A stretch of 64,000 nucleotides of DNA from Sphingomonas sp. Y38-1Y. Lineage in GTDB: Bacteria > Pseudomonadota > Alphaproteobacteria > Sphingomonadales > Sphingomonadaceae. How positions within the stretch are numbered: position 1 is the stretch's first letter; each line of letters opens with the position of its first letter. The translations under genes were made by a program, and so were the position numbers. Positions 45,180 through 54,584 of the stretch are shown piece after piece. Below the pieces are notes generated by a model. The model searched no databases and was not told where the DNA came from. It saw only the letters and a program-made list of their open reading frames with translations. The stretch covers positions 186,001-250,000 of the forward strand of contig NZ_CP135916.1 in assembly GCF_032391395.1 (NCBI RefSeq). The letters run 5' to 3'.

Positions 45180-46469
45180 ATGAAGCGCATCGTTCGATTG
45201 ATCGCATCGGCCGCGTTGATCGCGGCGACACCGCTGCAGCTTGGCGGCGCGGCCTATGCCCAGGTCCGCAGCGAAGCGCGCGGCCCCGCGCCGATCTCGG
45301 CCGAGCGGCTGGATCGCGTGTCGCAGCTGATGCAGCGTTACGTCGATCAGGGCCGGATCGCCGGCGCGGTCGTCCAGATCCAGCAGGACGGGCGCCCCGT
45401 CTATGCCCGCGCGTTCGGCTGGCGCGACAAGGAAGCGCGCGACCCAATGCGTCCCGACGCGATCTTCCGCATCGCATCGCAGACCAAGGCGCTGACGAGC
45501 ACCGCGGTGCTGATGCTGATGGAGGAGGGCAAGCTCCTCATCAGCGATCCGGTCGGCAAGTACCTCCCCGAATGGCGCAAGACGAGCGTCGCGGTGGCGC
45601 GGCCCAATGGCGGGTACGACGTCGTCCCCGCCAAGCGCGAGATCACGATCCGCGACCTGCTGACCCACACCGCCGGCATCTCCTATGGCAACGGCGCGGC
45701 GGAAAAGGCGTGGCGCGATGCCGGCATCTTCGGCTGGTACTTCGCCGACCGGGCCGAGCCCGTCGCCAGCGTCGTCGCGCGCATGGCCGCGCTGCCGATG
45801 GCGGAGCAGCCGGGCGAGAAGTTCGTCTATGGCTACAACACCGACATCCTGGGCGTGATCGTCGAGAAGGTCAGCGGCCAGACGCTGGAGGCGTTCCTGA
45901 ACGAGCGGCTGATCCGGCCGCTGGGCATGAAGGACACCTCCTTCTACCTGCCGCCCGCAAAGGCGAACCGGCTGGCGACCGTTTATGGCGCCGAGGGCGG
46001 CGAGCTGCGCCGCGTGCCCGATCCCGGCGCGTGGCAGGGCGGCGGGCATGTCGGCCAGGGGCATTATCTGCGAGGACCGCGCGTCGCCTTCTCGGGCGGG
46101 GCGGGGCTGCTCTCGACCGCTGCCGATTACAGCCGCTTCCTCGAGATGATCCGCCGCGGCGGCGAGATCGGCGGGCGACGCTATCTGGGCCGCAAGACGG
46201 TCGAGCTGATGACGGCCAACCATCTGGGCGACATCCCGTACCAGGCGGGCAAGGGCTTTGGCCTCGGCTTCAACGTCCGCACCGATCTCGGCAAGGCGGG
46301 CGAACCGGGGTCGGAGGGCGAGTTCGGCTGGGGCGGCGCCTATCACAGCCAGTATTGGGTCGATCCGGAAGAGGGACTGACCGTCGCCTATATGGTCCAG
46401 CTGCTGCCCGCGGGCGACATCGACGACCATGGCAAGCTGCGCGCGGCGATTTACCAGGCGCTGAACTGA
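45180..46469 (+). CDS. Secreted family VIII esterase / class C beta-lactamase-like hydrolase
   Basis: A 429-residue SxxK hydrolase with a signal peptide (KRIVRLIASAALIAATP and a later AYA cleavage site). The nucleophile is in Ser100-Gln-Thr-Lys103, and the tyrosine motif reads FVYGYNTDILG, as in EstB-type family VIII carboxylesterases rather than the YxN of true class C beta-lactamases. The third motif region holds FGWGGAYHSQYW. It starts 25 bases after the kinase gene behind a GGGAGG sequence. A secreted esterase is the best guess; activity on beta-lactams is possible but unsupported. Confidence 0.85.
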   Translation: MKRIVRLIASAALIAATPLQLGGAAYAQVRSEARGPAPISAERLDRVSQLMQRYVDQGRIAGAVVQIQQDGRPVYARAFGWRDKEARDPMRPDAIFRIASQTKALTSTAVLMLMEEGKLLISDPVGKYLPEWRKTSVAVARPNGGYDVVPAKREITIRDLLTHTAGISYGNGAAEKAWRDAGIFGWYFADRAEPVASVVARMAALPMAEQPGEKFVYGYNTDILGVIVEKVSGQTLEAFLNERLIRPLGMKDTSFYLPPAKANRLATVYGAEGGELRRVPDPGAWQGGGHVGQGHYLRGPRVAFSGGAGLLSTAADYSRFLEMIRRGGEIGGRRYLGRKTVELMTANHLGDIPYQAGKGFGLGFNVRTDLGKAGEPGSEGEFGWGGAYHSQYWVDPEEGLTVAYMVQLLPAGDIDDHGKLRAAIYQALN

Positions 46470-46487
46470 GGCGGAGGAGAGCGGCCG

Positions 46488-46757
46488 TCAGGCGTCGGGT
46501 TCCTCGATCTCCTGCTCGGCCGCTTCCATGAAGTCGCGCGCGGCGTCGCGGTCCTCGGGATCGTCGAACGCTTCGTCGACGTCGGGCGCGATGCCCAGCA
46601 TGAACATCAGGCACCAGAGCGCGAAGCGGCGACCCGAGTCGCGCTCCAGCCCGAAGGCGATGCGGAGGCGGTCGACGCCCGCCGCGACCTGCGCCGGGGG
46701 CAGGTCGCCGATCGCATCGGTGCCGAAGAACTGGTGAAGCAGTTGGTCGAAATCCAT
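46488..46757 (-). CDS. Small acidic conserved hypothetical protein
   Basis: An 89-residue protein without signal or membrane helix. The first part is amphipathic (DFDQLLHQFFGTDAIGDL), the middle hydrophobic (RRFALWCLMFMLGIA) and the end strongly acidic (EAAEQEIEEPDA). I do not recognise the family. It sits tail to tail with the esterase and 47 bases before the end of the efflux operon, without overlap. Codon use looks like that of its neighbours, so I take it as real. Confidence 0.55.
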   Translation of the reverse strand: MDFDQLLHQFFGTDAIGDLPPAQVAAGVDRLRIAFGLERDSGRRFALWCLMFMLGIAPDVDEAFDDPEDRDAARDFMEAAEQEIEEPDA

Positions 46758-46804
46758 CGCCCCTCGCTACATCAGAACACCCGCCGCCGCGACGACGAAA
46801 GCGG

Positions 46805-48166
46805 CTATCGCGTGCCGTCCCAGCCGCCGCCCATCGCCTGATAGAGCGCGACCAGCGCGGTCAGGCGATCCGCCTCGGTCTGGACGAGTGTCAGCTCGAC
46901 GTTGAGGAGCGCGCGCTGCGCGTCGAGCTGTTCGAGATAGGAGGCATAGCCCGCGCGGTAGCGGTTGCTGGCGTGGCGCAGCGCCTCCGCCACCGCGACG
47001 CGTTGCGCTTCCAGCTCGCGCGCCTGACTTGCGAGGCGATCGATCGCGGCGAGGCTGTCCTCGACCTCGCGGAACGCGGTCAGCGCGGTGCGGCGATAGC
47101 CGAACGCCGCCTGATCGCGCCGCGCGGCTGCACCGTCCATCTGCGCGTCGAGGCGCCCGCCCTGAAAGATCGGCGCGAGCACGCTGGCGCCCAGCGACCA
47201 GATTGTGACGGGATCGGCCAGCGCGGTCGACAGCGTCAGCCCCGCCGATCCCGTCAGCCGCAGCGTCGGCAGGAACTGCGCCCGCGCAGCACGGAGCGAG
47301 GCATCGCTGGCGGCGAGCGTGAACTCGGCCTGGGCGATGTCGGGCCGGCGGCGGAGCAGGTCCGAGGGGAGGCCTGCGGGCACCGGCGGCGACCGCAGTT
47401 GGTCGAGTGCAACGCCCCGCTCGATCGCGCGCGGTGATTCGCCGAGCAGCAGGCTCAGCGCATTCTCCTGGCGCCGGATGGCCAGGTCCACCTGCGGCAG
47501 GATCTGCGCGGTCGCGCGATACTCGGCTTCGGCCTGGCGCAGCTCGAGCTGGGAGGTGTAGCCGACTTCCGCACGCGATCGGGCGATCCGCAGCGCCTCT
47601 GCGCGGGAGGCGATCGTCGCCTCGACCACGCGCCGCCGCGCATCGAGCGCGCGCAGCGTGACATAGCCGCTCGCCGTCGCCGCCGCGACCGACAGAAGCG
47701 TGGTGTCGCGCGCCGCCTCTGTCGCGAGGGTCGACTGCCGCGCCGCCTCGACCTGGTTGCCGATGCGGCCGAACAGGTCGAGTTCATAGGCGGCCTGAAA
47801 GATCGGCTGCGCGCCCGTCGTCTCGCTCGGCTGGCCGAGCGCATTGACCGCCCGCGCGCGCGTCAGCCCCGCCCCGCCGTCGAGCGTCGGGAACAGCTGC
47901 GCGCGCGCCAGCCGCTCGTTGGCGCGGGCCTCCTGCACCCGGGCCGCGGCGATCGCGACGTCGACGTTGTTGGCGCGCGCCGTCTCGACGAGCCGGGTCA
48001 GCACCGGATCGCCGAAGCCGTTCCACCACGCCGCGTCGATCTCGCCGCCCACCGGCAGCCCGGTACGCCAGGCGAGCGGCGGCATCACCGATGCCGATTG
48101 CGGCGGCTGCGGGTCGGGCGCGGTACAGCCGGCGACGAGCAGGCCGAGAAGCCAGGCGCGCTTCAT
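46805..48166 (-). CDS. NodT-family outer membrane efflux lipoprotein
   Basis: A 453-residue outer-membrane channel protein of the RND/EmrAB-associated NodT family. The lipobox LVAGC places the lipid on Cys14. Family sequence includes WWNGFGDPVLTRLVETA near the N-terminus, AARVQEARANERLARAQLFP, and the second-half repeat LLRRRPDIAQAEFTLAASDAS. It completes a tripartite pump with the two genes upstream and overlaps the adaptor gene by ATGA. Confidence 0.92.
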   Translation of the reverse strand: MKRAWLLGLLVAGCTAPDPQPPQSASVMPPLAWRTGLPVGGEIDAAWWNGFGDPVLTRLVETARANNVDVAIAAARVQEARANERLARAQLFPTLDGGAGLTRARAVNALGQPSETTGAQPIFQAAYELDLFGRIGNQVEAARQSTLATEAARDTTLLSVAAATASGYVTLRALDARRRVVEATIASRAEALRIARSRAEVGYTSQLELRQAEAEYRATAQILPQVDLAIRRQENALSLLLGESPRAIERGVALDQLRSPPVPAGLPSDLLRRRPDIAQAEFTLAASDASLRAARAQFLPTLRLTGSAGLTLSTALADPVTIWSLGASVLAPIFQGGRLDAQMDGAAARRDQAAFGYRRTALTAFREVEDSLAAIDRLASQARELEAQRVAVAEALRHASNRYRAGYASYLEQLDAQRALLNVELTLVQTEADRLTALVALYQAMGGGWDGTR

Positions 48167-49299
48167 CGCCGCGGCGCGGGCGCGCCGCGCGTGTCGACGC
48201 GCGCCTCCACCGACATGCCGGGGCTGAGCCGCGCATAGAGCGGATCGCGCGCGTCGATGGCGATGCGCACGGTCAGCCGCTGGGGCACCTTGACGAAATT
48301 GCCCGTCGCGTTGTCGGGGCGAATGACCGAGAATTCGCTGCCCGCCGCGGGCGACAGCCGCTCCACCCGCCCGCGGATTTCGGCACCGCCCAGCGCATCG
48401 ACGCGAAGCACCGCGGGCTGGCCGGGCAGGATGCGCGCGGTCTGCGCCTCCTTGAAGTTCGCCGAGACCCAGACGGTCGGCGGGACCAGGAACATCAGCT
48501 GCGATCCGGCGGTGACATACTGGCCGAGCCGCACCGACACTTCGCCGAGCTTGCCCGCTTGCGGCGCGCGGATGATCGTGTTGGCAAGGTCGATCTGCGC
48601 GAGCCGGAGCGCCGCGCGCGCATTCTCGACCGCCGCCTCCAGCCCGCCGCGTGCGACGGAGACGGTACGCACCTCCTGCTCGCCGATCGTCCGCTGTGCC
48701 TGTGCCTGGCGGACACCGGCCTGCGCCTGCGCCAGCGCCGCGCGCGTCTGGTCGCGTTCGCGCAGGGACACGGAGCCTTCGGCGACGAGTTCGTCGACGC
48801 GGCGCATGTCGGCCTGGGCGCGGGCGAGCTGCGCCTCCGCGGCCTGGATCGCGGCCTGCTGCCCGCCGACCGCCGCTTCGCGCGACCGCGCACTCTGCTG
48901 CGAGTTGGCGAGGTTGGCGAGCTGCGTCGCCAGCGTCGCCTGCGCCTGATCGACGCGTTGGCGATAGATGCGGTCGTCGATGCGCGCGAGCAGCGTGCCG
49001 GCCTTCACGCTCTCGAAATCGCGGACGGGCACGGCGACGACATAGCCGTTGACCTGCGGCGCGATAATCGTCGTCTGGCCGCGGACATAGGCGTTGTCGG
49101 TGACCTGGATGCTCCGGCGAAACGGCGGCAGATCCCATGCCCAGAGCGCGAGCAACGCGCCGGCGAACACCAGCGCGACGAAGAACAGGGTGGAGCGAAG
49201 GCCACCGCGCGGCGGCGCCCAGCCACGCCGAGGCGCTGCCTGGGCCCCCGGCTCGACCGGATCGTCCAGCCGCGCAGGCTCGGTCGTCGACTCGTTCAT
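48163..49299 (-). CDS. HlyD/EmrA-family efflux adaptor
   Basis: A 378-residue membrane fusion protein. One helix (about 40-60, LFFVALVFAGALLALWAWDL) is followed by the lipoyl half TIIAPQVNGYVVAVPVRDFESV, a long Gln/Ala coiled-coil hairpin (about 120-240), the second half TIIRAPQAGKLGEVSVRLGQ and a barrel domain with VWVSANFKEAQT, the last being a hallmark of EmrA. ATG 49299 overlaps the MFS stop. It links the MFS pump to the NodT-like channel. Confidence 0.9.
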   Translation of the reverse strand: MNESTTEPARLDDPVEPGAQAAPRRGWAPPRGGLRSTLFFVALVFAGALLALWAWDLPPFRRSIQVTDNAYVRGQTTIIAPQVNGYVVAVPVRDFESVKAGTLLARIDDRIYRQRVDQAQATLATQLANLANSQQSARSREAAVGGQQAAIQAAEAQLARAQADMRRVDELVAEGSVSLRERDQTRAALAQAQAGVRQAQAQRTIGEQEVRTVSVARGGLEAAVENARAALRLAQIDLANTIIRAPQAGKLGEVSVRLGQYVTAGSQLMFLVPPTVWVSANFKEAQTARILPGQPAVLRVDALGGAEIRGRVERLSPAAGSEFSVIRPDNATGNFVKVPQRLTVRIAIDARDPLYARLSPGMSVEARVDTRGAPAPRR

Positions 49300-50960
49300 T
49301 GCGCCGCGCGCTCCCGCATCTTCTGCATCGCAGCCAGTTCCTCGGCGAGCGGATTGATCCGGTTCGCCCTGAGCCAAAGCCAGCGCCCGCCGAGCCACAG
49401 CACGACGAGAAGCGCAAGCACCGCGATCAGGAAGAACACGTCGTTATAGGCAAGGATGTTCGCCTCGCGCGAAACCTGCTGGGCAAGGAGGACGCCGCCC
49501 TCCGCCTGGCGGAGCGCTGAGTCGCCCTGCACGCGGGCATAGGCGCCGCCGAGTTGCTGGAGGCGCTGGCCGACGAGGGGGTCGGTCGCGATCAGCGCCT
49601 GGACAAGGTCCTGCGAATGCGCCCGCTCACGCGCGATCTGCATCGTGCCGAGCCATGCGGAGCCCGCCAGGCTCCCCAAGGTCTGCGACATGCCGAACAC
49701 CGCCGAGAAGCTGACCAGATGGCTCGGCCCCCGGGAGATCGCGCGAAGGATGCCGACCATCGTCACCGGCCCGAGCCAGAACAAAGCGGCAAAGGCGATC
49801 AGCGCCTGACTGAAATAGAGGTTGGCGGGACGCGTCAGGTTGGTCGCGTGCGCGTCGAGATAGGCGCCCACCGCGATGATCGCCGCGGCGACGACCACCG
49901 GCCAGAGCAGATCCTTGGGATTGAGCGTGGCCACCCCCGCCGCCAGTCCGGCGATCGAGGCGAGCAGGATCACCGCGTTGAGCGAGACGAGCTGGTCGTT
50001 GGTCATGCCGAGCGCGGTCAGGAGGCCGGTCGACCCCACGGTCTGTTCAGACAGGAGGATGCGGATCGCGAACACGATGACGATGAAGCGGAGCACGTTG
50101 CGCGTCCGCATCCAGCGCGTGTTGAGAAGCGGGTTGGCACGGTTGTGCTCGATCAGCATCGCCGCGCCGATCAGCACGATCGCCGCCGCCAGCGCATAGC
50201 CGAGCCACGGCGTCGTCCACCACATGATCCGACCCTGGACGAGCACCGCGCAGAGCAGCGCCATGCCCGGCGCGAACAGCGCAAAGGTGAGGAAATCGAG
50301 CTTCTCGAACGCGGGGAAGCGATCCGCGGGCGGCAGTCGCAGCAGCGCGACCGCGCCCAGGCAGAGCAAAGTCAGCCCCAGCTCGAACACGAACAAGGTC
50401 TGGATGTCGCCGTCGACGAGCAGCAGCGGCGAGATCACGCGCGCCAGCGGAAGCCCGAGCTGGACGATGCCGAAGCCGATGATCATCCCCGACAGCCGCG
50501 ACGCGGCGGGCATCGCCTGCATGATGTAGAAGAAGCTGAGCGTCGTCAGCGCGCTGCCGACCAGCCCCGCGGCGCCGCGCGTCAGCAGCTCCACCTCATA
50601 GCTGTGGACGAACACCTGCAGGACGGTCACGCCCAGGAACCCGGCCAGGAACAGCCGCGTGAAGCGCTGAAGGCCGAATTGCTGGCGAAACTTGATGAGC
50701 AGCAGGCTCATGCACACGCTGGTCATCGAATAGATGGCGTTGAGCCACCCGCCCTCGACCGGGGTCAATCCCAGCGAGCCCTGGATCAGCGGCAGGTTGG
50801 CCAGCAAGAGCCCGTTGCTGAGCCCGCCGGTCAGCCCCAGCAGCACCCCGATCGCGAAATAGCCGATGCGGCGCGGCAGCGGGTGATCGGGCGTCGCCGG
50901 CGACCCCGGCAGGAACGGCCGTTCGTGCGGTTTGAAGTCATAGGCGCCGGCAGTGCTCAA
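49296..50960 (-). CDS. DHA2-type MFS efflux pump (EmrB-like)
   Basis: A 554-residue carrier with about 14 membrane helices, the size and topology of DHA2 drug/H+ antiporters that work with an EmrA adaptor and an outer-membrane channel, as encoded here. A large loop rich in Ala/Gln (RERAHSQDLVQALIATDPLVGQ) lies before the last helix, as in EmrB. The start is TTG 50960; ATG 50965 is out of frame and no better start lies nearby. Substrates are not readable; lipophilic drugs or the cell's own aromatic acids are usual. First gene of a three-gene operon. Confidence 0.87.
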   Translation of the reverse strand: MSTAGAYDFKPHERPFLPGSPATPDHPLPRRIGYFAIGVLLGLTGGLSNGLLLANLPLIQGSLGLTPVEGGWLNAIYSMTSVCMSLLLIKFRQQFGLQRFTRLFLAGFLGVTVLQVFVHSYEVELLTRGAAGLVGSALTTLSFFYIMQAMPAASRLSGMIIGFGIVQLGLPLARVISPLLLVDGDIQTLFVFELGLTLLCLGAVALLRLPPADRFPAFEKLDFLTFALFAPGMALLCAVLVQGRIMWWTTPWLGYALAAAIVLIGAAMLIEHNRANPLLNTRWMRTRNVLRFIVIVFAIRILLSEQTVGSTGLLTALGMTNDQLVSLNAVILLASIAGLAAGVATLNPKDLLWPVVVAAAIIAVGAYLDAHATNLTRPANLYFSQALIAFAALFWLGPVTMVGILRAISRGPSHLVSFSAVFGMSQTLGSLAGSAWLGTMQIARERAHSQDLVQALIATDPLVGQRLQQLGGAYARVQGDSALRQAEGGVLLAQQVSREANILAYNDVFFLIAVLALLVVLWLGGRWLWLRANRINPLAEELAAMQKMRERAAQ

Positions 50961-51005
50961 GCCATGGCTTTGCCAGCGACCGGCGGCGAATCCAAGCGGC
51001 CGGGC

Positions 51006-51422
51006 TCAGTCGCCCAGCAGATGGAGTGCGATCTGGCGGCGGTGCGGCCGGACGCGATGCTCAAACAGATAGATGCCCTGCCACGTGCCCAGCATCGGCC
51101 GGCCGGCCATGACCGGCACCGACAATTGCACCTGCGTCAGCGCGGCGCGCAGATGCGCGGGCATGTCGTCCGGCCCCTCGTCGTCATGCGCATAGTCGGC
51201 GCTTTCGGGCGCGATCCGGGCGAAATAGGCTTCCAGGTCGGTCCGCACCTCGCGCGCCGCATTCTCCTGGATGAGGAGCGAGGCGGAGGTGTGGCGGCAG
51301 AAGATCGTCAGGAGTCCGGTCTCGATCCCCTCGCCCGCCACCCAGCCGACGATCTCTCGCGTGATCTCGACCAGGCCCTGGCGCTGCGTCGCGACGGTCA
51401 GCACGTGCGCGGCCTGCCTCAT
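51006..51422 (-). CDS. YjbQ family (UPF0047) protein
   Basis: A 138-residue protein of the YjbQ/UPF0047 family, a trimeric beta-fold with weak thiamine-phosphate-synthase activity in E. coli. Family motifs are GLLTIFCRHTSASLLIQEN, YAHDDEGPDDMPAHL and the closing LGTWQGIYLFEHR. The histidines and Asp/Glu of these motifs form the presumed metal site. ATG 51422 overlaps the protease stop by ATGA, so it is cotranslated with a secreted protease, which is an odd partner. Confidence 0.9.
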   Translation of the reverse strand: MRQAAHVLTVATQRQGLVEITREIVGWVAGEGIETGLLTIFCRHTSASLLIQENAAREVRTDLEAYFARIAPESADYAHDDEGPDDMPAHLRAALTQVQLSVPVMAGRPMLGTWQGIYLFEHRVRPHRRQIALHLLGD

Positions 51423-52669
51423 GCCGGCGGCTGCACGTCGGCGATGGTGCGCAGGCGCCAGCCAGTCGGAAGGAAGTCGGTCGACATGTAGAAATAGAAA
51501 GCACAGCCACCGCCGCTGCGATAGCTGCCGCCCTTGAGGATGCCATAGGCGGTGGTGCCGAGGAACACGGGCGAGCCGCTGTCGCCGCCCTTGCACGATG
51601 GCCCCGCGACCGTCGTCCAGGTCGGCAGGCAGGCGCCGCCGCACAGGTCGCCCGCCGGCGCGAAGTCGGTGAGCTCGACCTGCGAGCAGCTGTACCCCGT
51701 CCGCTCGCCGCGGTGGCAGACGACGTCGCCCGTGCGCGTCGCCGCCCGGCCGACCGCGCCGGTGACCGATCGCCGGGCGGTGCGCGCCTTGTCGGTGAAG
51801 AAGGTGGGCGCGAGCACCCCGGCGCTCAGGTTGAGCTGGACGTCCTGATAGCCCCAGCCCCATTGCCCCGCGAACGGCAGCTCGGCCTCGCGCCCCGCGG
51901 CGTCGCGGATGCTGAGCGTGTCGGGACAGTGCGCCGCGGTGGTGAGCGCGTCGCGCGTGCCGTCGGTGACGACGAAGCCCGCGGTGCAGAGGTAGCGGCG
52001 TTCGTCGCCCGGCCGACTGCCCATCATCCGCATCCCGCCGCCGATGCCGTCATCCTCCTGAAAGTCGAGCGCGGGATCGTCGACGACGCGCAGCCGGATC
52101 GGCACGCGCGTCAGCTCCCACAGGCGCGTGCGAAGCGCCTCTGCCCCCTCGCGCGCGATGTCGCGGGTGGAGACGACCGCAACGAGCTCGCCGGTGCGCT
52201 GGTCGACGCCCAGACCCGGCGGGACGATCAGGCTGGCGCGGATCGCCGCCTGATGCGCGGTCAGCGCCTGGACGAGCGCGGTGTGGCTGGCGGGCGCGCC
52301 GACGACATAGACCGCCTCCACCCGCTCGCCGGCGAGCTCGAGCCATTCGGTCGCGACCGGCTCGCTGCCGGTCAGGCGGACGACGATGCGGAAGCCGGGC
52401 TTGTGCTCGACCGACATGCCCGCGAGCCGATCGGCAAAGCGCGCGGCGATCGCGTCGGTCGCGGGAATGCTGGCGAGCTGGAGGCGGAGCGTCCGCGCTG
52501 CCTCCAGCGGGGTGATTCCCAGCCGGTCGGCGACGGCCGCAGCATCCTCGTCGAGCGCGGCGACCGGAAGCGTCTGCGCCGCGACCGGCGTCGCGAAGAT
52601 CGAGAGCAGTGCCGCGGCCAGCGCGGTTCGCAGGTTCCTATGCACGCGGCCGAACATAGCCTCCGTCAC
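51419..52669 (-). CDS. Secreted alpha-lytic-type serine protease with N-terminal pro-region
   Basis: A 416-residue protein with a signal peptide (about 1-32, ending ATPVAAQ), a pro-region of about 170 residues and a chymotrypsin-fold domain (about 225-416). The triad is His247 (TAAHC), probably Asp276 (YQDVQL) and Ser364 (CKGGDSGSP). The His-Asp and Asp-Ser distances (29 and 88) fit alpha-lytic protease and streptogrisins (family S1E), which need the pro-region to fold. Several Cys pairs suggest disulfides and export. It may serve nutrition or attack on other microbes. It overlaps the YjbQ gene by ATGA. Confidence 0.82.
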   Translation of the reverse strand: MTEAMFGRVHRNLRTALAAALLSIFATPVAAQTLPVAALDEDAAAVADRLGITPLEAARTLRLQLASIPATDAIAARFADRLAGMSVEHKPGFRIVVRLTGSEPVATEWLELAGERVEAVYVVGAPASHTALVQALTAHQAAIRASLIVPPGLGVDQRTGELVAVVSTRDIAREGAEALRTRLWELTRVPIRLRVVDDPALDFQEDDGIGGGMRMMGSRPGDERRYLCTAGFVVTDGTRDALTTAAHCPDTLSIRDAAGREAELPFAGQWGWGYQDVQLNLSAGVLAPTFFTDKARTARRSVTGAVGRAATRTGDVVCHRGERTGYSCSQVELTDFAPAGDLCGGACLPTWTTVAGPSCKGGDSGSPVFLGTTAYGILKGGSYRSGGGCAFYFYMSTDFLPTGWRLRTIADVQPPA

Positions 52670-52693
52670 TTGGCCGCGAGCTGAATGGGCGTG

Positions 52694-53635
52694 TCAGTCG
52701 CGCTGAAGGACGATCTTGGGCAGGGTCTTGATCGGTTCGACGGTGATCGACCGGAACCAGGTTTCGGCGCCTTCCGACTGAAGCTGGATCTGGCCGTGGG
52801 TCAGCGGCTGGCGGCTGCCGTCCGGACCGATCACGGCGAGGTCGCGGACCTCGGCCACTGGTACGCCGTTCACCACATGCACCGCGCGGTCGCCGACGAC
52901 ATAGAGGTCGAGCGTGTTCCACTCGCCCACCGGCCGCTCCGCATCGGTCGCCGCCTCGACATTCCAGGTCGGCGTGCCGTTGACGATGTCGACCTCGCGC
53001 CCGCCGAACCGATAGCGCAGGTGCGGCGCGATGATCGCCGGGTCGAACGAGACATTGGTATGCCCGCGCACCTTACCGCCGACCGCGACGATCATGCCGG
53101 TGGAGCCGGTCATGATCTCGAACTCGGCGGAGGGGCGCCAGGTGCCGAACACTTCGCCGGGCTTGCCATGGGTGTGATAGAGCAGGCCGTTGTTACGCGG
53201 CTGCGTCTCGCGCGGCGCCCAGGTCTTGGTGCCCCACTTGAACTCGAGCCGAAGGTGATAGTCGCGAAGGTCGGCGCGGTGGACCAGGCTGCCCCAGGTC
53301 TCGCCCTTGACCCAGATTGCGGGGGCGCCGTCGACGCGACGGACCGCGAAGTCGCCGCTCGTGTCGCGGCTGATGCCGACCGGCACGGCATCGGGCCCAG
53401 CGCGATAGGTGATCGCGGGGTCGGCATAGCCCAGCCACGGCGTCCAGCCCGCCAGGCTGCGCCCGTCGAACAGCGCGGTCCGCTTGCTCGCCGGCTTCGG
53501 CACGTCGATCAGCACCAGCCGCTGAGGCGCCGCGGCGGGCTCACCGGCGATGGCGCGTGCCGCTTCCTTCGAATCCTGCGCCAAGGCCGGCATGGCGATG
53601 GCGGCAAGCGCGGCGACGATCGATACGGTCCTCAT
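52694..53635 (-). CDS. Secreted DUF1080 (3-keto-disaccharide hydrolase-like) protein
   Basis: A 313-residue protein with a signal peptide (RTVSIVAALAAIAMPALAQ) and one concanavalin-like DUF1080 domain: TALFDGRSLAGWTPW, YHLRLEFKWGTKTW, NNGLLYHTHG, then EWNTLDLYVVGDRAVHVVNG and IQLQSEGAETWFRSITVEPI. Some members cleave 3-keto-glucosides or 3-keto-disaccharides in the periplasm. No keto-sugar dehydrogenase genes are adjacent, so the substrate stays open. Confidence 0.88.
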   Translation of the reverse strand: MRTVSIVAALAAIAMPALAQDSKEAARAIAGEPAAAPQRLVLIDVPKPASKRTALFDGRSLAGWTPWLGYADPAITYRAGPDAVPVGISRDTSGDFAVRRVDGAPAIWVKGETWGSLVHRADLRDYHLRLEFKWGTKTWAPRETQPRNNGLLYHTHGKPGEVFGTWRPSAEFEIMTGSTGMIVAVGGKVRGHTNVSFDPAIIAPHLRYRFGGREVDIVNGTPTWNVEAATDAERPVGEWNTLDLYVVGDRAVHVVNGVPVAEVRDLAVIGPDGSRQPLTHGQIQLQSEGAETWFRSITVEPIKTLPKIVLQRD

Positions 53636-53656
53636 GGCTCCCCCTCTCCCTCAGGC

Positions 53657-54526
53657 TCAGCGCGTCGGCACCGGCTCCGGGCCGGTCCAGTCATAGAAGC
53701 CGCGGCCGACCTTCTTGCCGACCCAGCCCGCCTCGACATATTTGACGAGCAGCGGGGCGGGGCGGAACTTCGGATCGCCCGTCCCGTCGAACAGCACGCG
53801 GCAGATGTCGAGGCAGGTGTCGAGGCCGATGAAGTCGGCGAGCGTCAGCGGACCCATCGGATGGTTGAGCCCCAGCTTCACCGCGGTGTCGATGTCGCGC
53901 ACGCTCGCCACGCCTTCGCCGAGCGCGAAGCACGCCTCGTTGAGCATCGGCAGCAGCACGCGGTTGACGATGAAGCCCGGCGCGTCGTTGGCGTGGACGA
54001 TCTCCTTGCCCAGCGTCCGGCCATAGGCCTCGACCGCGGCGACCGTCGCGTCGGCGGTGGCGAGGCCTCGGATCAGCTCGATCAGCCCCATCACCGGCAC
54101 GGGATTGAAGAAGTGCACGCCCATGAACCGAGCCGGGTCGGGCGACGCCTGTGCCAGCCGCGTGATCGGGATCGAGGAGGTGTTGGAGGCGAGGATCGCG
54201 GTGTCCGACAACACCTTGCCCACCGCCTCGAAGATCTGGCGCTTGATCGGCTCGCGCTCGGTCGCCGCCTCGATGACGAGGTCGCAAGGCCCCATCGCCT
54301 CGACGCTGTCGACGGGCTCGATCCGGGCGAGCGCGGCGTCGCGGTCGTCGGCGCTGATCTTTTCCTTGTCGACCGCGCGCGACAGCAGCTTGGCGATGCC
54401 CGCCTTGCCCGTCTCGGCCCGCGCCTTGTCGACGTCGGACAGGAGCACGCGATAGCCCGCCTGCGCCGATACCTGGGCGATGCCCGCCCCCATCTGGCCC
54501 GCGCCGATCACGCCAATGGTCTTCAT
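53657..54526 (-). CDS. 3-hydroxybutyryl-CoA dehydrogenase family protein
   Basis: A 289-residue NAD(P)-dependent 3-hydroxyacyl-CoA dehydrogenase that interconverts 3-hydroxyacyl-CoA and acetoacetyl-CoA. The Rossmann motif GAGQMGAGIAQ opens the protein, NTSSIPIT carries the catalytic-site Ser/Asn region, HFFNPVPVMGLIE supplies the catalytic His, and the C-terminal helical domain has NDAPGFIVNRVLLPMLNEA and HPMGPLTLADFIGLD. Length fits the single-domain Hbd/FadB2 group. Likely roles are fatty-acid or polyhydroxybutyrate metabolism. Confidence 0.94.
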   Translation of the reverse strand: MKTIGVIGAGQMGAGIAQVSAQAGYRVLLSDVDKARAETGKAGIAKLLSRAVDKEKISADDRDAALARIEPVDSVEAMGPCDLVIEAATEREPIKRQIFEAVGKVLSDTAILASNTSSIPITRLAQASPDPARFMGVHFFNPVPVMGLIELIRGLATADATVAAVEAYGRTLGKEIVHANDAPGFIVNRVLLPMLNEACFALGEGVASVRDIDTAVKLGLNHPMGPLTLADFIGLDTCLDICRVLFDGTGDPKFRPAPLLVKYVEAGWVGKKVGRGFYDWTGPEPVPTR

Positions 54527-54584
54527 CGTTCCACTCCTGCCTATCGATTGGACAGGCTCCTACCGGGTGCTTAGCGTCAGCGCC

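Noticed and set aside
44130-46430. Open frame of 766 codons on the minus strand
   Set aside because: It runs antisense across two unrelated real genes (hybrid kinase and esterase), so it cannot be a single gene.
45180-46469. Antibiotic-resistance beta-lactamase
   Set aside because: SxxK is present, but the tyrosine motif and neighbours fit family VIII esterases; nothing in the sequence shows activity on beta-lactams.
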